Shown piece by piece: positions 1 to 7,617 of a stretch of 8,390 nt of DNA (within the stretch, counting starts at the first letter, position 1; each line of letters begins with the position of its first letter). The notes under the pieces were generated by a model. The model saw only the letters and a list, made by a program, of their open reading frames with translations. It was not told the origin of the DNA and ran no database searches. Origin of the DNA: Clostridia bacterium (lineage in GTDB: Bacteria; Bacillota; Clostridia; Oscillospirales; CAG-272); the NCBI GenBank assembly GCA_900763885.1, contig CAAFLY010000223.1:1-8390 (forward strand), given 5' to 3'. The translations under genes and the position numbers were made by a program.

Positions 1-1397
1 CGGATCGCGTCGTAGATGGAACCCATACGCACCACCTCCACGCCATCCGGGATTTTCTTCAGCTCCGTCCGCTTGGGTATGGCAATTTTTGAGAATCCGA
101 GCCGATGGGATTCCGCGAACCGCTTGTCCATATGCGATACCGTGCGAAATTCCCCGGACAGTCCCAGCTCTCCCATCGCGATCACGTTCTCCGGCACCGG
201 AATGTCGCGGATCGAGGAGATGAGTGCCAGCGCGATCGCAGCGTCCGCCGCGGGCTCGTCGATCCGGAGTCCGCCGACCACGTTCAAATACACGTCGTAG
301 GCTGAAAACCGGAGTCCGACCCGCTTTTCCAATACCGCAAGGAGGAGATTCATCCGGTTGTAGTCGATCCCATCGGCGGTCCGGCGTGGGGAGGATAGGG
401 TGGACGGCGCCGCGAGTGCCTGAATCTCCGCGATGATCGGCCGTGTGCCCTCCAATATGCATACCGCGCACGATCCGCTGACCCCGACCGGTCTCTCCTC
501 CAACAGCATCGCCGACGGATTTTCGATTTCGATGAGCCCCTCATCCGTCATGGCAAATACGCCGATTTCGTTCGTGCTGCCGTACCGGTTTTTGATTGCG
601 CGGATGATCCGGTTCGACTGCCGTCGTTCTCCCTCAAAGGACAGCACCGCGTCCACCATGTGTTCAAGCACCTTGGGTCCCGCGATGCCGCCTTCCTTGT
701 TCACGTGACCGACGATGATGACCGCCGCGCCGTCCGTTTTCGCTTTGCCGATCAGCACCGACGCGCATTCCCGCACCTGCGTCACACTGCCCTGCACCGA
801 AGCGGACAAATCGGAATACATCGTCTGGATGGAGTCCACGATCACGATCTCCGGCTTCACCTTTTCATATTCCGCGACTACGGCATGAATATTCGTTTCG
901 GTCAGAATGTATAATTTTTCACCATCCGCGTGGAGTCGTTCGGCACGGAGCTTGAGCTGTCCCTTCGATTCCTCGCCGGATACGTACAGCACCGTCCGCG
1001 CGGAGCCGATCTTCCCGCACAGCTGCATCAGCAGTGTGGATTTGCCGATCCCCGGTTCTCCTGCCAGGAGGATCACGGAGCCTGTCACCAATCCCCCGCC
1101 CAGCACACGGTTCAGCTCTCCTATCCCGGTATCCACGCGCATATACTCCGGCACGGTGAAATCCGAGAAACGGACGGCATGATCGCCCTGACCGCCTGTC
1201 GAACCGTTCCCGGTCAGACTCGCGCGGCGCGTTCCTCCGAAAGCGGGGGAGGCAGAGGATACAGGCGGTGTATACGTCTCCTCGACAAAGCTGTTCCACG
1301 CATTGCAGGACGGGCATCTTCCCATCCATTTCGCGCTCTGGTAATCGCATTCGCTGCAAACGTACACCTTTTTCGGTGCCTTCGGTGTCTGTGCCAT
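1..1397 (-). CDS. radA: DNA repair protein RadA (Sms), C-terminus cut by window edge
   Basis: RadA is a RecA-related ATPase that helps process recombination intermediates (branch migration) in the cytoplasm. I translated 465 codons from the ATG at 1397. The N-terminus has a four-cysteine zinc finger (C14-x2-C17, C28-x2-C31). The RecA-like core has Walker A GEPGIGKST at about 113-121 and a hydrophobic Walker B ending in D188. The RadA signature is present as KNRYGS at 269-274, with Tyr where KNRFG is usual. A Lon-protease-like domain follows from about residue 290 to the edge. Family members are about 450-460 aa, so only a few residues and the stop lie outside the window. The start is supported by AGGAGC at 1402-1407, four bases before the ATG. 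It sits 40 bp downstream of the amidase gene with no terminator between them, so the two are probably co-transcribed. Confidence 0.97.
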   Translation of the reverse strand, partial: MAQTPKAPKKVYVCSECDYQSAKWMGRCPSCNAWNSFVEETYTPPVSSASPAFGGTRRASLTGNGSTGGQGDHAVRFSDFTVPEYMRVDTGIGELNRVLGGGLVTGSVILLAGEPGIGKSTLLMQLCGKIGSARTVLYVSGEESKGQLKLRAERLHADGEKLYILTETNIHAVVAEYEKVKPEIVIVDSIQTMYSDLSASVQGSVTQVRECASVLIGKAKTDGAAVIIVGHVNKEGGIAGPKVLEHMVDAVLSFEGERRQSNRIIRAIKNRYGSTNEIGVFAMTDEGLIEIENPSAMLLEERPVGVSGSCAVCILEGTRPIIAEIQALAAPSTLSSPRRTADGIDYNRMNLLLAVLEKRVGLRFSAYDVYLNVVGGLRIDEPAADAAIALALISSIRDIPVPENVIAMGELGLSGEFRTVSHMDKRFAESHRLGFSKIAIPKRTELKKIPDGVEVVRMGSIYDAI

Positions 1398-1437
1398 GGC
1401 TGCTCCTATTCTATATTTATACATCTATTTGTGTTGT

Positions 1438-2205
1438 TTATCCGTTCGCATTTTCACATTCGGCTGCGGCGGCAAACAACACGGCGGAAAGCGCGGTCTG
1501 ATATTCCGGGGCGACAAGAGCGGCGCATTCGTCGGGATTCGAGAGAAAGCCGCACTCCACAAGAATCGCGGGACACCGGATCCGGTGGAGAAGATAGATC
1601 GACGAGGTCGCCTTTTTCACCGCGCGTTCGTTTTCCGGCTGCAGGGTCGATTTCACATAGGACTGCGCAAACGCCGCATAGTCCGCGCTTTTCGGATCGT
1701 TCGGCGAGTACCAGACCTGCAGACCGTGATACTGCGCCTTCGGAAATTTGTTCATGTGGATCCCGACGAACAATGTCGCGCCCGCGTCCTCCGTGATCCG
1801 CAGTCGGTTGCGCAGATCATAGGTTTTCTTCTTGCCGCGATAATCGGACAGATCGTGGTACGCGTCATACAAAAGCCGATCGTCCGCACGTGTCAGACGG
1901 CAATCGTGTCCGAACAGATGCGCCAGAGCGGCAATGCGCATGGCTACTGCGAGATTCAGTTCTTTTTCCACCACCTGCCCGCTCGGATCTGACGCGCCGC
2001 CATCCTCCCCGCCGTGCCCCGGATCGATCACCCAGACAGGCGACACCGGACGTACATTTTCCCCATTTTCTTCTTCCGCTATGGCCGAGATCGTGTTCCT
2101 GCGGCGCACAAGACGGGTTCCCTGCGCGACGATGGTCATGCCAAACGTGCATATCAGGGCGCACGACAGCACATATGCCACTGCCCGAACCGCTTTCCGC
2201 TCCAT
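1438..2205 (-). CDS. cwlD: N-acetylmuramoyl-L-alanine amidase, CwlD-like (Amidase_3)
   Basis: Zinc amidase that cleaves the bond between N-acetylmuramic acid and the stem peptide of peptidoglycan. CwlD proteins make the substrate for muramic-delta-lactam in spore cortex. The protein is 255 aa. Residues about 6-27 form a single hydrophobic anchor after MERK, so the catalytic domain should face outwards. The Amidase_3 zinc and catalytic residues are all visible: H64 in DPGHGG, E80 in VEKELNL, H150 in GIHMNKF and E217 in VECGFLSN. The IHMNKFP and GLQVWYSP stretches are CwlD-like. B. subtilis CwlD is about 237 aa, so the length fits. I chose the ATG at 2205 because GGGAGG lies six bases upstream; an in-frame TTG at 2250 has no comparable site. 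A sporulation role is inference: another Amidase_3 autolysin would look similar. Confidence 0.92.
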   Translation of the reverse strand: MERKAVRAVAYVLSCALICTFGMTIVAQGTRLVRRRNTISAIAEEENGENVRPVSPVWVIDPGHGGEDGGASDPSGQVVEKELNLAVAMRIAALAHLFGHDCRLTRADDRLLYDAYHDLSDYRGKKKTYDLRNRLRITEDAGATLFVGIHMNKFPKAQYHGLQVWYSPNDPKSADYAAFAQSYVKSTLQPENERAVKKATSSIYLLHRIRCPAILVECGFLSNPDECAALVAPEYQTALSAVLFAAAAECENANG

Positions 2206-2254
2206 GATAGCCCTCCCGATACGGTTTTGGGAAAGTTTATGCGGCCGCAAACCG

Positions 2255-2284
2255 AAAAAGAAGCGGCAATGGCGCGTCGCTTCT
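2255..2284 (-). terminator. Rho-independent terminator after the membrane-protein gene
   Basis: Read on the minus strand, AGAAGCG and CGCTTCT form a 7-bp stem around a 12-base loop, and the last T of the 3' arm continues into a run of T (five in all). It begins 10 bases after the stop codon at 2295 and lies 50 bases before the amidase start. It should end the membrane-protein transcript, which implies a separate promoter for the amidase. I could not find a convincing one in 2206-2254. Confidence 0.7.
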
Positions 2285-2294
2285 CTTTGTGGGA

Positions 2295-2894
2295 TTACTT
2301 TTTCTCCTGCTTATCCGTCGTTTTTTTCGCGCTGCCCGTTTTCGGTGGCTTCAGTTCAAAGAGCGAGAAGATCCGTTTGTTTTTCAGCCCGAGATAGTAG
2401 CCGAGGGTGCAGATAAATAACGCGGGCAGAATGTCGAGGAAGTGGATGATCGGATTGTAGGGCGAATAGGTCTGGATGATGCCGATGTACATTCCGTTCC
2501 ACAGCCGGGTGATGACGTTCGTGATGGCGTAGAGATTGCCTGCCCATTCATAACCGAACGGTCCGTCGATGGAACCGAAAATTTTCCCGATGAGAATGAG
2601 TACGGCAAGCACAAAGTTCGGTATATTCGCAAGCAGTCCCATGTACAGTCCATTCCATGGCTTCCACGCAGCCCGTCCGCCGTCGATCCGGATCCGTTCC
2701 TTACCGCCGCACTCCCAAATCACGCAGTAGAGCAGCACCAGATAAAACACCGTCGAAAACAAGCTGGCACAAAGCATCAGGGTATCGTTTGCATGCGCCG
2801 CCGCCGTCACCAGAAGGCCCATGACGGTCGCGCCGAACTGATTCAGGATCAGCCGCACGATGGTTTGCCGGTTGTCGTTCCAAAATTCACGCAT
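2295..2894 (-). CDS. Polytopic membrane protein of unknown function
   Basis: A 199-aa integral membrane protein that I cannot assign to a named family. Five hydrophobic segments are visible at about residues 12-33, 38-60, 85-106, 121-141 and 152-170. A short charged N-terminus (MREFWNDNRQ) precedes the first. A loop at about 60-74 (WECGGKERIRIDGGR) has many charged and glycine residues. The lysine-rich tail after residue 170 is probably cytoplasmic. No enzyme motif, signal peptide or transport signature is recognisable. The ATG at 2894 is preferred over an in-frame GTG at 2957. The protein reads naturally from MREFW, and AAAGGA lies upstream at a rather long 11-base spacing; the GTG has no spaced ribosome binding site. 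It has its own promoter (2994-3022) and terminator (2255-2284), so it is probably monocistronic, and it is divergent from the recombinase gene. Confidence 0.8.
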   Translation of the reverse strand: MREFWNDNRQTIVRLILNQFGATVMGLLVTAAAHANDTLMLCASLFSTVFYLVLLYCVIWECGGKERIRIDGGRAAWKPWNGLYMGLLANIPNFVLAVLILIGKIFGSIDGPFGYEWAGNLYAITNVITRLWNGMYIGIIQTYSPYNPIIHFLDILPALFICTLGYYLGLKNKRIFSLFELKPPKTGSAKKTTDKQEKK

Positions 2895-2946
2895 AGAGGA
2901 TTGAGTCCTTTCGTTGGGTACAAAGAGAATACCGGGAACGGACCGT

Positions 2947-2965
2947 TTGACGTGCACTCCGTCAA
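2947..2965. repeat. Inverted repeat in the leader of the membrane-protein gene
   Basis: TTGACG and CGTCAA form perfect 6-bp arms around a 7-base centre. The dyad lies between the predicted promoter (2994-3022) and the start codon at 2894. It is therefore inside the predicted 5' leader and could be an operator or a small RNA hairpin. Nothing identifies a binding protein. Confidence 0.4.
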
Positions 2966-2993
2966 TAGGCCTCGCTCAGGGTACTACGCGTAT

Positions 2994-3022
2994 ATTGTAG
3001 TGCTTTTTTCGCCGGATTACAA
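2994..3022 (-). promoter_or_regulatory. Sigma-A-type promoter for the membrane-protein gene
   Basis: On the minus strand a -35-like TTGTAA (3017-3022) is followed after exactly 17 bases by TACAAT (2994-2999), a 5-of-6 match to the -10 consensus. The region is more AT-rich than its surroundings. Transcription would start near 2987, giving a leader of about 93 bases before the ATG at 2894. Confidence 0.6.
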
Positions 3023-3074
3023 GTCGAATGGGCAAAAGTTTACAATCTATCCATGAAAATATTTCGGATTGCGG

Positions 3075-3080
3075 TATAAT
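3075..3080 (+). promoter_or_regulatory. Probable -10 element for the recombinase gene
   Basis: A perfect TATAAT lies 63 bases upstream of the recombinase ATG, in the AT-rich divergent region. No good -35 hexamer is found 16-18 bases upstream (the sequence there is about CATGAA), so the promoter is weak or depends on other features. Confidence 0.4.
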
Positions 3081-3143
3081 AAAGATACGCGCATTTTGGT
3101 CTGCAGCCGCGCGGATTCTGTCGATGTGCAAAGGAGAGCTGAT

Positions 3144-4199
3144 ATGGCGAACGATCGCGACTTTCTTGCCGGATACCCTGCCGCCGTCCGTGGATTTGCC
3201 ACGTATATGACCGCCGTTCTGAACCGGTCACCCAAAACGGTGCAGGAATACTGTCTCGATCTGCGCACGTTCTGCCGCTTTCTCATCGCCGACAATACCG
3301 GGATCGATCCCGCCTCCCCTGAAATTCTGGAGATCGACATTTCCGCGCTGACAGCGGAGGATTTCGCCGCGGTCACAACGAGCCGGATCTACGACTTTCT
3401 CTATTACGCCGCACAGGGCAGAAACAACGCGTCCGGCGCCAGGGCAAGAAAACTCTCCGCGCTCAAATCCTTCTACAAGTATATGACCGTCCATGAGCAT
3501 TATTTCGACGTGAATCCCGCCATCACCATCGAAACGCCAAAGGTGAAAAAAACACTGCCGAAGCATCTGTCCGTGGAGGAAAGCCGGGATCTGCTCGTCA
3601 CCGTGGAGGAGGATCCCATCGCACACTACAGAGAGCGGGATTTTGCCATTCTCACGCTCTTTCTCAACTGCGGTATGCGTCTGTCGGAGCTCGCGGGGAT
3701 CGATCTGCCGGACCTGGATACCGAGCTGCGGTCCCTCCGTGTGACGGGAAAAGGCGCGAAGGAACGGATCATCTATCTAAATGACGCCTGCCGCGACGCG
3801 CTGTCCCACTATCTGCCCATCCGCATGGCGACCCCCACCAAGGGCGACCGCGCGCTCTTTCTCTCCCGACTCAACAAGCGGATCAGCGTGAAAACGATCC
3901 AGTGGATGGTGAAGAAATACATCGAGGAGGCAGGACTCGGAAATCGCGGGTACTCGGTCCACAAGCTCCGGCACACCGCAGCGACACTGCTTTATCAAAC
4001 CGGGCAGGTCGATATCCGCGTATTGAAGGAAATTCTCGGGCACGAGCAGCTGAACACGACGCAGATCTACACCCATGTAGCCAATCCCGACATGGAAGCG
4101 GCGATGCAGAAAAATCCGCTTGCCGATATGCGGGAAAAGCTGCCTCCAAAGCTGCCGGAGCATGCGGCGGATGGGAATGATGGGGATGGGAACGCCTGA
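3144..4199 (+). CDS. Tyrosine recombinase, XerC/XerD type
   Basis: A 351-aa site-specific recombinase that cuts and rejoins DNA through a covalent phosphotyrosine. The likely role is chromosome dimer resolution. The N-terminal SAM-like core-binding domain covers about residues 8-120 (SPKTVQEYCLDLRTF at 29-43). The catalytic domain has the full set: R179 in CGMRLSEL, K203 in TGKGAKER, H273 and R276 in HKLRH, H300 in LGHEQL and nucleophile Y309 in TQIYTHV. The length is somewhat above the 295-305 aa typical of XerC/XerD, because of insertions in the N-terminal half and a 40-residue charged tail after the tyrosine. The ATG at 3144 has AAGGAG seven bases upstream; an in-frame ATG at 3069 lies upstream of the -10 element and is rejected. 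There are no phage or excisionase genes nearby, which favours a housekeeping Xer over an element integrase. The choice between XerC and XerD is not resolvable here. Confidence 0.92.
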   Translation: MANDRDFLAGYPAAVRGFATYMTAVLNRSPKTVQEYCLDLRTFCRFLIADNTGIDPASPEILEIDISALTAEDFAAVTTSRIYDFLYYAAQGRNNASGARARKLSALKSFYKYMTVHEHYFDVNPAITIETPKVKKTLPKHLSVEESRDLLVTVEEDPIAHYRERDFAILTLFLNCGMRLSELAGIDLPDLDTELRSLRVTGKGAKERIIYLNDACRDALSHYLPIRMATPTKGDRALFLSRLNKRISVKTIQWMVKKYIEEAGLGNRGYSVHKLRHTAATLLYQTGQVDIRVLKEILGHEQLNTTQIYTHVANPDMEAAMQKNPLADMREKLPPKLPEHAADGNDGDGNA

Positions 4200-4260
4200 A
4201 TCCGCTGTGCATCCGCCTGTTTATCGGCTGCAGCAGTCCCCACACGCACCTGTATCCTGC

Positions 4261-4295
4261 TGTAAACGTACACGCGTCCGGCACCGGCGTTTACG
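4261..4295. promoter_or_regulatory. Inverted repeat with cre/LacI-like half-sites upstream of the fucosidase
   Basis: GTAAACG (4262-4268) and CGTTTAC (4288-4294) are perfect 7-bp inverted arms separated by 19 bases. The left part, TGTAAACGTACACG, matches the CcpA cre consensus (TGWAANCGNTNWCA) at all but two positions, by my own alignment. It lies in the 146-bp gap between the recombinase stop and the fucosidase ATG. A LacI-family or CcpA site controlling a sugar gene is a reasonable inference. No T-run follows, so it is not a classical terminator. Apart from this dyad I see no clear promoter in the gap. Confidence 0.4.
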
Positions 4296-4345
4296 AATAG
4301 AGAATATACACCACAGCCATTTAGCGCATCCTTAGGAGGACACTT

Positions 4346-6610
4346 ATGAAACCGTACATCCTGCATCTAACCAACCCGGCTGTCAACTGGGAAAACGTCA
4401 CACCGACCGGCTCCGGCAAGCTCGGTCTGGCACTGTACGGACGTGTCGGCACGGAACAGCTCCGCTTCAATGAGGAGACAATCTGGTCGGGCGGTCCGAT
4501 GAACACAAAGGTCGAGGGATACCGTGAAATCCTTGAAAAAACGCGCGCACTCTATCTTGCCGATCACGAATGGGAAGCCGATCAGTACGCGACCGAGGCG
4601 ATGAAGGACTGCTTCTTCAGGATCCACTCCTACGAATACGCGGGAGAAGTGACCGTACAGCTCCATGAGGACGACGCGTGCGAAAATTACCGGCGCGATC
4701 TGGATCTCACCCACGGTGTCGGCGCGGTCTGCTATGACAAGGACGGCGTATCCTACAGACGCGAGGTATTCTGCTCCCATCCGGCGGGACTGGCCTGCGC
4801 ACGGTTCACCGCCACCGCTCCGTTTGCCGCAAGGATCGCTTTCCGCCGTGAAAACATCGATCGGCTGACCTACCAGCGCGACCATCTCACCGCGCTCTGT
4901 CACACAGCAGTCGGCAGCAACGCGTTCACCCTCACGACCCGGATCGTCACCGACGGCAATACCGCGGCGGACGCGCTGGGGATCACCGTTGCGGACGCGA
5001 CCTATGTGATCCTCTATACCGCCATTGCCACCGCGTTCCGTCACGACGATATGACCTCCGCCATTGCCGCCATGCTCTCCGGATCCGATTCCGGATGGGA
5101 CGCGCTGCTGGCGGAACACATCGCCGATTTCTTCGCCATCATGGAACGGACCGACATCACCTTCGATCCAGAAGACGACGCATTGTCCGATATGCCCGTC
5201 AGCGCGCGGCTGGAACGGCTGAAGAACGACCCGGATGCTGAGGATGCCTCCCTGATCTCGCTGTACTACCAGTTTGGCAAGTACCTTCTTGTATCGTCGA
5301 GCCGTGAGGATTCTCTGCCTGCCAATCTCCAGGGCGTATGGTCCGAGGGAATCAGCGCGCCGTGGAACGCGGACTACCACACGAACATCAATCTCCAGAT
5401 GAACTATTGGCCGGCGGAAGAAGCGGGACTGTCCGAATCGGTCTCCTCCCTCTTCGGTTACATGAACGACTATCTCCTGCCCGGCGGGAAACGGGTTGCG
5501 GCGGAGAATTACGGCGCGCGCGGCATGGTCGTCCACCATATCAGCGATATTTACGGGTTCGCGGCTGCCGGAGATGGCATTTGGGGGCTGTGGCCTGTTG
5601 GCGGCGCGTGGCTGGCGTTCCATATGTGGGAGCATTATCTCTACATCGGGGACCGCGGCTTCTTACGCGACACCGCCTATGAATACATCCGCAGCTGCGC
5701 GCTCTTCTTCTTTGACACGCTCTTTGACGATGGGCACGGCGGTCTCCTCTCCGGTCCCTCCACCTCCCCGGAAAACACCTATTATGTCGAGGTGAACGGC
5801 GAAAAGAAGCGGGTATACCTCGCTGTGTCGCCGACCATGGACACGGAGATCATTGGCGGTCTCTTGCGCTTCTACGCGGAGACGGAGGACATTCTGGCCA
5901 TTCATCCGGAGGACGGCGAGAAGGCGCGCGAAATGGCGGCCCGACTCCCCGCGCTCCGTGTCGGCAAATACGGTCAGCTCATGGAATGGCGCAAGGATTA
6001 TGAGGAGGCGGAGCCCGGACATCGGCACATCTCCCACGCGTTCGCTCTTTATCCCGCCGCACAGATCACCCGCGATACGCCTGAGCTGTATGCCGCGATC
6101 CGCACGACGCTGGAAAGACGCCTCTCCTCCGGCGGCGGGCATACCGGCTGGAGTCGTGCCTGGCTGATCAACCTCTTTGCCAGACTCCGTTCCGGGGAAG
6201 ATACCTATGAGAATATCCGCGCGCTCTTCACAAAATCCACACTGCCGAACCTGTGGGATACGCACGCACCATTCCAGATCGACGGCAACTTCGGCGGCAC
6301 AGCGGGCATAGGCGAAATGGTGATGCAGAGCCACGAGGGCTTCATCTCCCTGCTCCCCGCCCTCTCCGAAAAGCTCGCAAACGGTTCCTTCACCGGCCTG
6401 CGCGCGCGCGGACAGAAGACCGTCTCCGCGTCATGGAAAAACGGCGTGGTGGAATCCATCTCCATCACCGAAGCGGGCGGCGTACACACCACGGTGGAGG
6501 TACCGTGCGACGGCGTATACACCGCGAACGACGGCACCGAATATCCGACCGCGAACGGCAGAATCACCATCGACAGCACGGCGGATACAGTCGTCCTGCA
6601 CCGTGCGTGA
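4346..6610 (+). CDS. Glycoside hydrolase family 95 alpha-L-fucosidase
   Basis: A 754-aa inverting glycosidase expected to release L-fucose from alpha-1,2-fucosylated glycans. The N-terminal beta-sandwich spans about residues 1-270 and the (alpha/alpha)6 catalytic barrel about 290-650, followed by a short C-terminal domain. GH95 landmarks are clear: LQGVWSEG, then HTNIN at 345-349 before LQMNYWPAEE, PSTSPE with E476, HRHISH at 559-564, and FQIDGNFGG with D646. By analogy with B. bifidum AfcA, E476 is the likely general acid, N347 and N349 the water-activating pair, and D646 the assisting Asp. This mapping is from memory of the family. His345, rather than Thr, favours fucosidase over alpha-L-galactosidase. 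There is no signal peptide, so it should act in the cytoplasm on imported oligosaccharides. The start has AGGAGG six bases upstream. A transporter gene follows after 12 nt; no fucose isomerase, kinase or aldolase gene is present. Confidence 0.93.
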   Translation: MKPYILHLTNPAVNWENVTPTGSGKLGLALYGRVGTEQLRFNEETIWSGGPMNTKVEGYREILEKTRALYLADHEWEADQYATEAMKDCFFRIHSYEYAGEVTVQLHEDDACENYRRDLDLTHGVGAVCYDKDGVSYRREVFCSHPAGLACARFTATAPFAARIAFRRENIDRLTYQRDHLTALCHTAVGSNAFTLTTRIVTDGNTAADALGITVADATYVILYTAIATAFRHDDMTSAIAAMLSGSDSGWDALLAEHIADFFAIMERTDITFDPEDDALSDMPVSARLERLKNDPDAEDASLISLYYQFGKYLLVSSSREDSLPANLQGVWSEGISAPWNADYHTNINLQMNYWPAEEAGLSESVSSLFGYMNDYLLPGGKRVAAENYGARGMVVHHISDIYGFAAAGDGIWGLWPVGGAWLAFHMWEHYLYIGDRGFLRDTAYEYIRSCALFFFDTLFDDGHGGLLSGPSTSPENTYYVEVNGEKKRVYLAVSPTMDTEIIGGLLRFYAETEDILAIHPEDGEKAREMAARLPALRVGKYGQLMEWRKDYEEAEPGHRHISHAFALYPAAQITRDTPELYAAIRTTLERRLSSGGGHTGWSRAWLINLFARLRSGEDTYENIRALFTKSTLPNLWDTHAPFQIDGNFGGTAGIGEMVMQSHEGFISLLPALSEKLANGSFTGLRARGQKTVSASWKNGVVESISITEAGGVHTTVEVPCDGVYTANDGTEYPTANGRITIDSTADTVVLHRA

Positions 6611-6622
6611 TCGAATACGCGT

Positions 6623-7522
6623 ATGGCAATTGGGTATCTCTTCATCGCGCTTGCCATGGTGGGCGGTACGGCAAAGGCATATTGCGGCAAACGGACCAGC
6701 GGACTGATCCGCACGACCACGGACGCCGTCTACATGAATACTGTACGCATGGCGCTCTGCATCGTCGTCGGATTCACGATCGCCTTGTGGCAGACCGGCT
6801 CCCTCTCGTCCTTCGCGCTGCCCACTGTCGGGATGGCGATCTCCGTCCTCTCCGGCGTATGTCAGGCGGGATTCGTGCTGTTCTGGCTCTTATCCGTGAA
6901 AACCGGGGCATATGTCATGGTGGAGGTGTTCATCCTACTCGGCACCATCCTCCCGATCGTCGTCTGCCAGATCTGCTTTGACGAAACGACGCGCCCGCTC
7001 CAATGGGTGGGATACCTCGTACTGCTCTGCGCCGTATTTCTGCTGTGCAGCTACAACAACACGATCAAGACAAAGCTCAACGCGAAATCCTACGCGCTCC
7101 TCTTTGCCGCCGGGATCACAAACGGGCTGTCCGATCTGTCGCAGAAGCTGTTCACGCGCCTCCAACCAATGGAAAGCAAAGCGGTGTACAGCTTCTACAC
7201 ATTCCTCTTTGCCGCCATGGTGCTGGGTATCGTCCTATTCTCCCTGCGCGGTCACGGAAACGGAGCGGAAAACACCGTCACACGGAACCGGAGACTGTAT
7301 TTCTACATCGGTGTGATGGCGGCGGGACTCTTTGTCTACAACTATTTCAAGACCTGCGCGGCGGAGATCGTTCCGGCTGCCGAAATGTATCCGCTCATGC
7401 AGGGGATCTCGCTTGTGATCACCATCGTTATGGCAGCCCTCCTCTTTGGCGAACGGATCACATGGAAAAGTGCGCTCGGCATTGCTCTGACCTTTGCCGC
7501 GCTGTGCATGATGAATCTTTGA
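6623..7522 (+). CDS. EamA/DMT-superfamily transporter
   Basis: A 299-aa polytopic membrane protein with about ten hydrophobic helices arranged as two EamA-like halves. The second half ends in LLFGERITWKSALGIALTFAAL, trimmed here to its key part GERITWKSALG, which is typical of drug/metabolite transporter repeats. The first half has the parallel stretch VEVFILLGTILPIVVCQ followed by FDETTRPLQWVGY. A charged loop at about 209-225 separates later helices. The substrate cannot be read from the sequence; DMT proteins move amino acids, nucleotide sugars, drugs and other small molecules. The ATG lies 12 bases after the fucosidase stop, in the same frame, with no recognisable ribosome binding site. 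Translation is therefore probably coupled to the fucosidase, and the two form an operon. A link to sugar transport or efflux is only inferred from this position. A strong terminator follows the stop. Confidence 0.88.
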   Translation: MAIGYLFIALAMVGGTAKAYCGKRTSGLIRTTTDAVYMNTVRMALCIVVGFTIALWQTGSLSSFALPTVGMAISVLSGVCQAGFVLFWLLSVKTGAYVMVEVFILLGTILPIVVCQICFDETTRPLQWVGYLVLLCAVFLLCSYNNTIKTKLNAKSYALLFAAGITNGLSDLSQKLFTRLQPMESKAVYSFYTFLFAAMVLGIVLFSLRGHGNGAENTVTRNRRLYFYIGVMAAGLFVYNYFKTCAAEIVPAAEMYPLMQGISLVITIVMAALLFGERITWKSALGIALTFAALCMMNL

Positions 7523-7527
7523 ATCAC

Positions 7528-7577
7528 AAAAAACAGGCGTATTCCCCCGCAATCCCCGGGAGATACCGCCTGTTTTT
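7528..7577 (+). terminator. Strong bidirectional Rho-independent terminator
   Basis: Six A, then CAGGCG (7534-7539), pair with CGCCTG (7567-7572) and five T, giving an 11-bp stem including the A/T part. A second inner helix is formed by the C-rich and G-rich parts of the loop. It starts six bases after the transporter stop. The A-run on the left makes it work in both directions. Confidence 0.85.
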
Positions 7578-7617
7578 GCATTTGCGGCGAATTCCATGCT
7601 CGCCCGATACACGTCGA

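Noticed and set aside
1398..1437. AT-rich gap before radA as a separate promoter
   Set aside because: A TATAAA-like hexamer is present on the minus strand but no matching -35 element is found 16-18 bases upstream.
930..1796. A 288-codon plus-strand frame across radA and the amidase
   Set aside because: It overlaps two well-supported minus-strand genes, and its product is arginine-rich and low-complexity, typical of an antisense shadow.
3144..4199. Recombinase as the integrase of a mobile element
   Set aside because: No att-like direct repeats, excisionase, tRNA target or phage/conjugation genes are visible. Neighbours are ordinary chromosomal genes, so a housekeeping Xer is simpler.
4231..4262. 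CAGCAG/CTGCTG pairing after the recombinase as a terminator
   Set aside because: Six-bp stem with a 20-base loop and no T-run.
4367..5635. A 422-codon open frame on the minus strand opposite the fucosidase
   Set aside because: It is antisense to a clearly conserved GH95 protein and has no recognisable domain. Such frames are common in GC-rich DNA.
6205..6720. Minus-strand frame spanning the fucosidase-transporter junction
   Set aside because: No domain, no good ribosome binding site, and it lies opposite two real genes.
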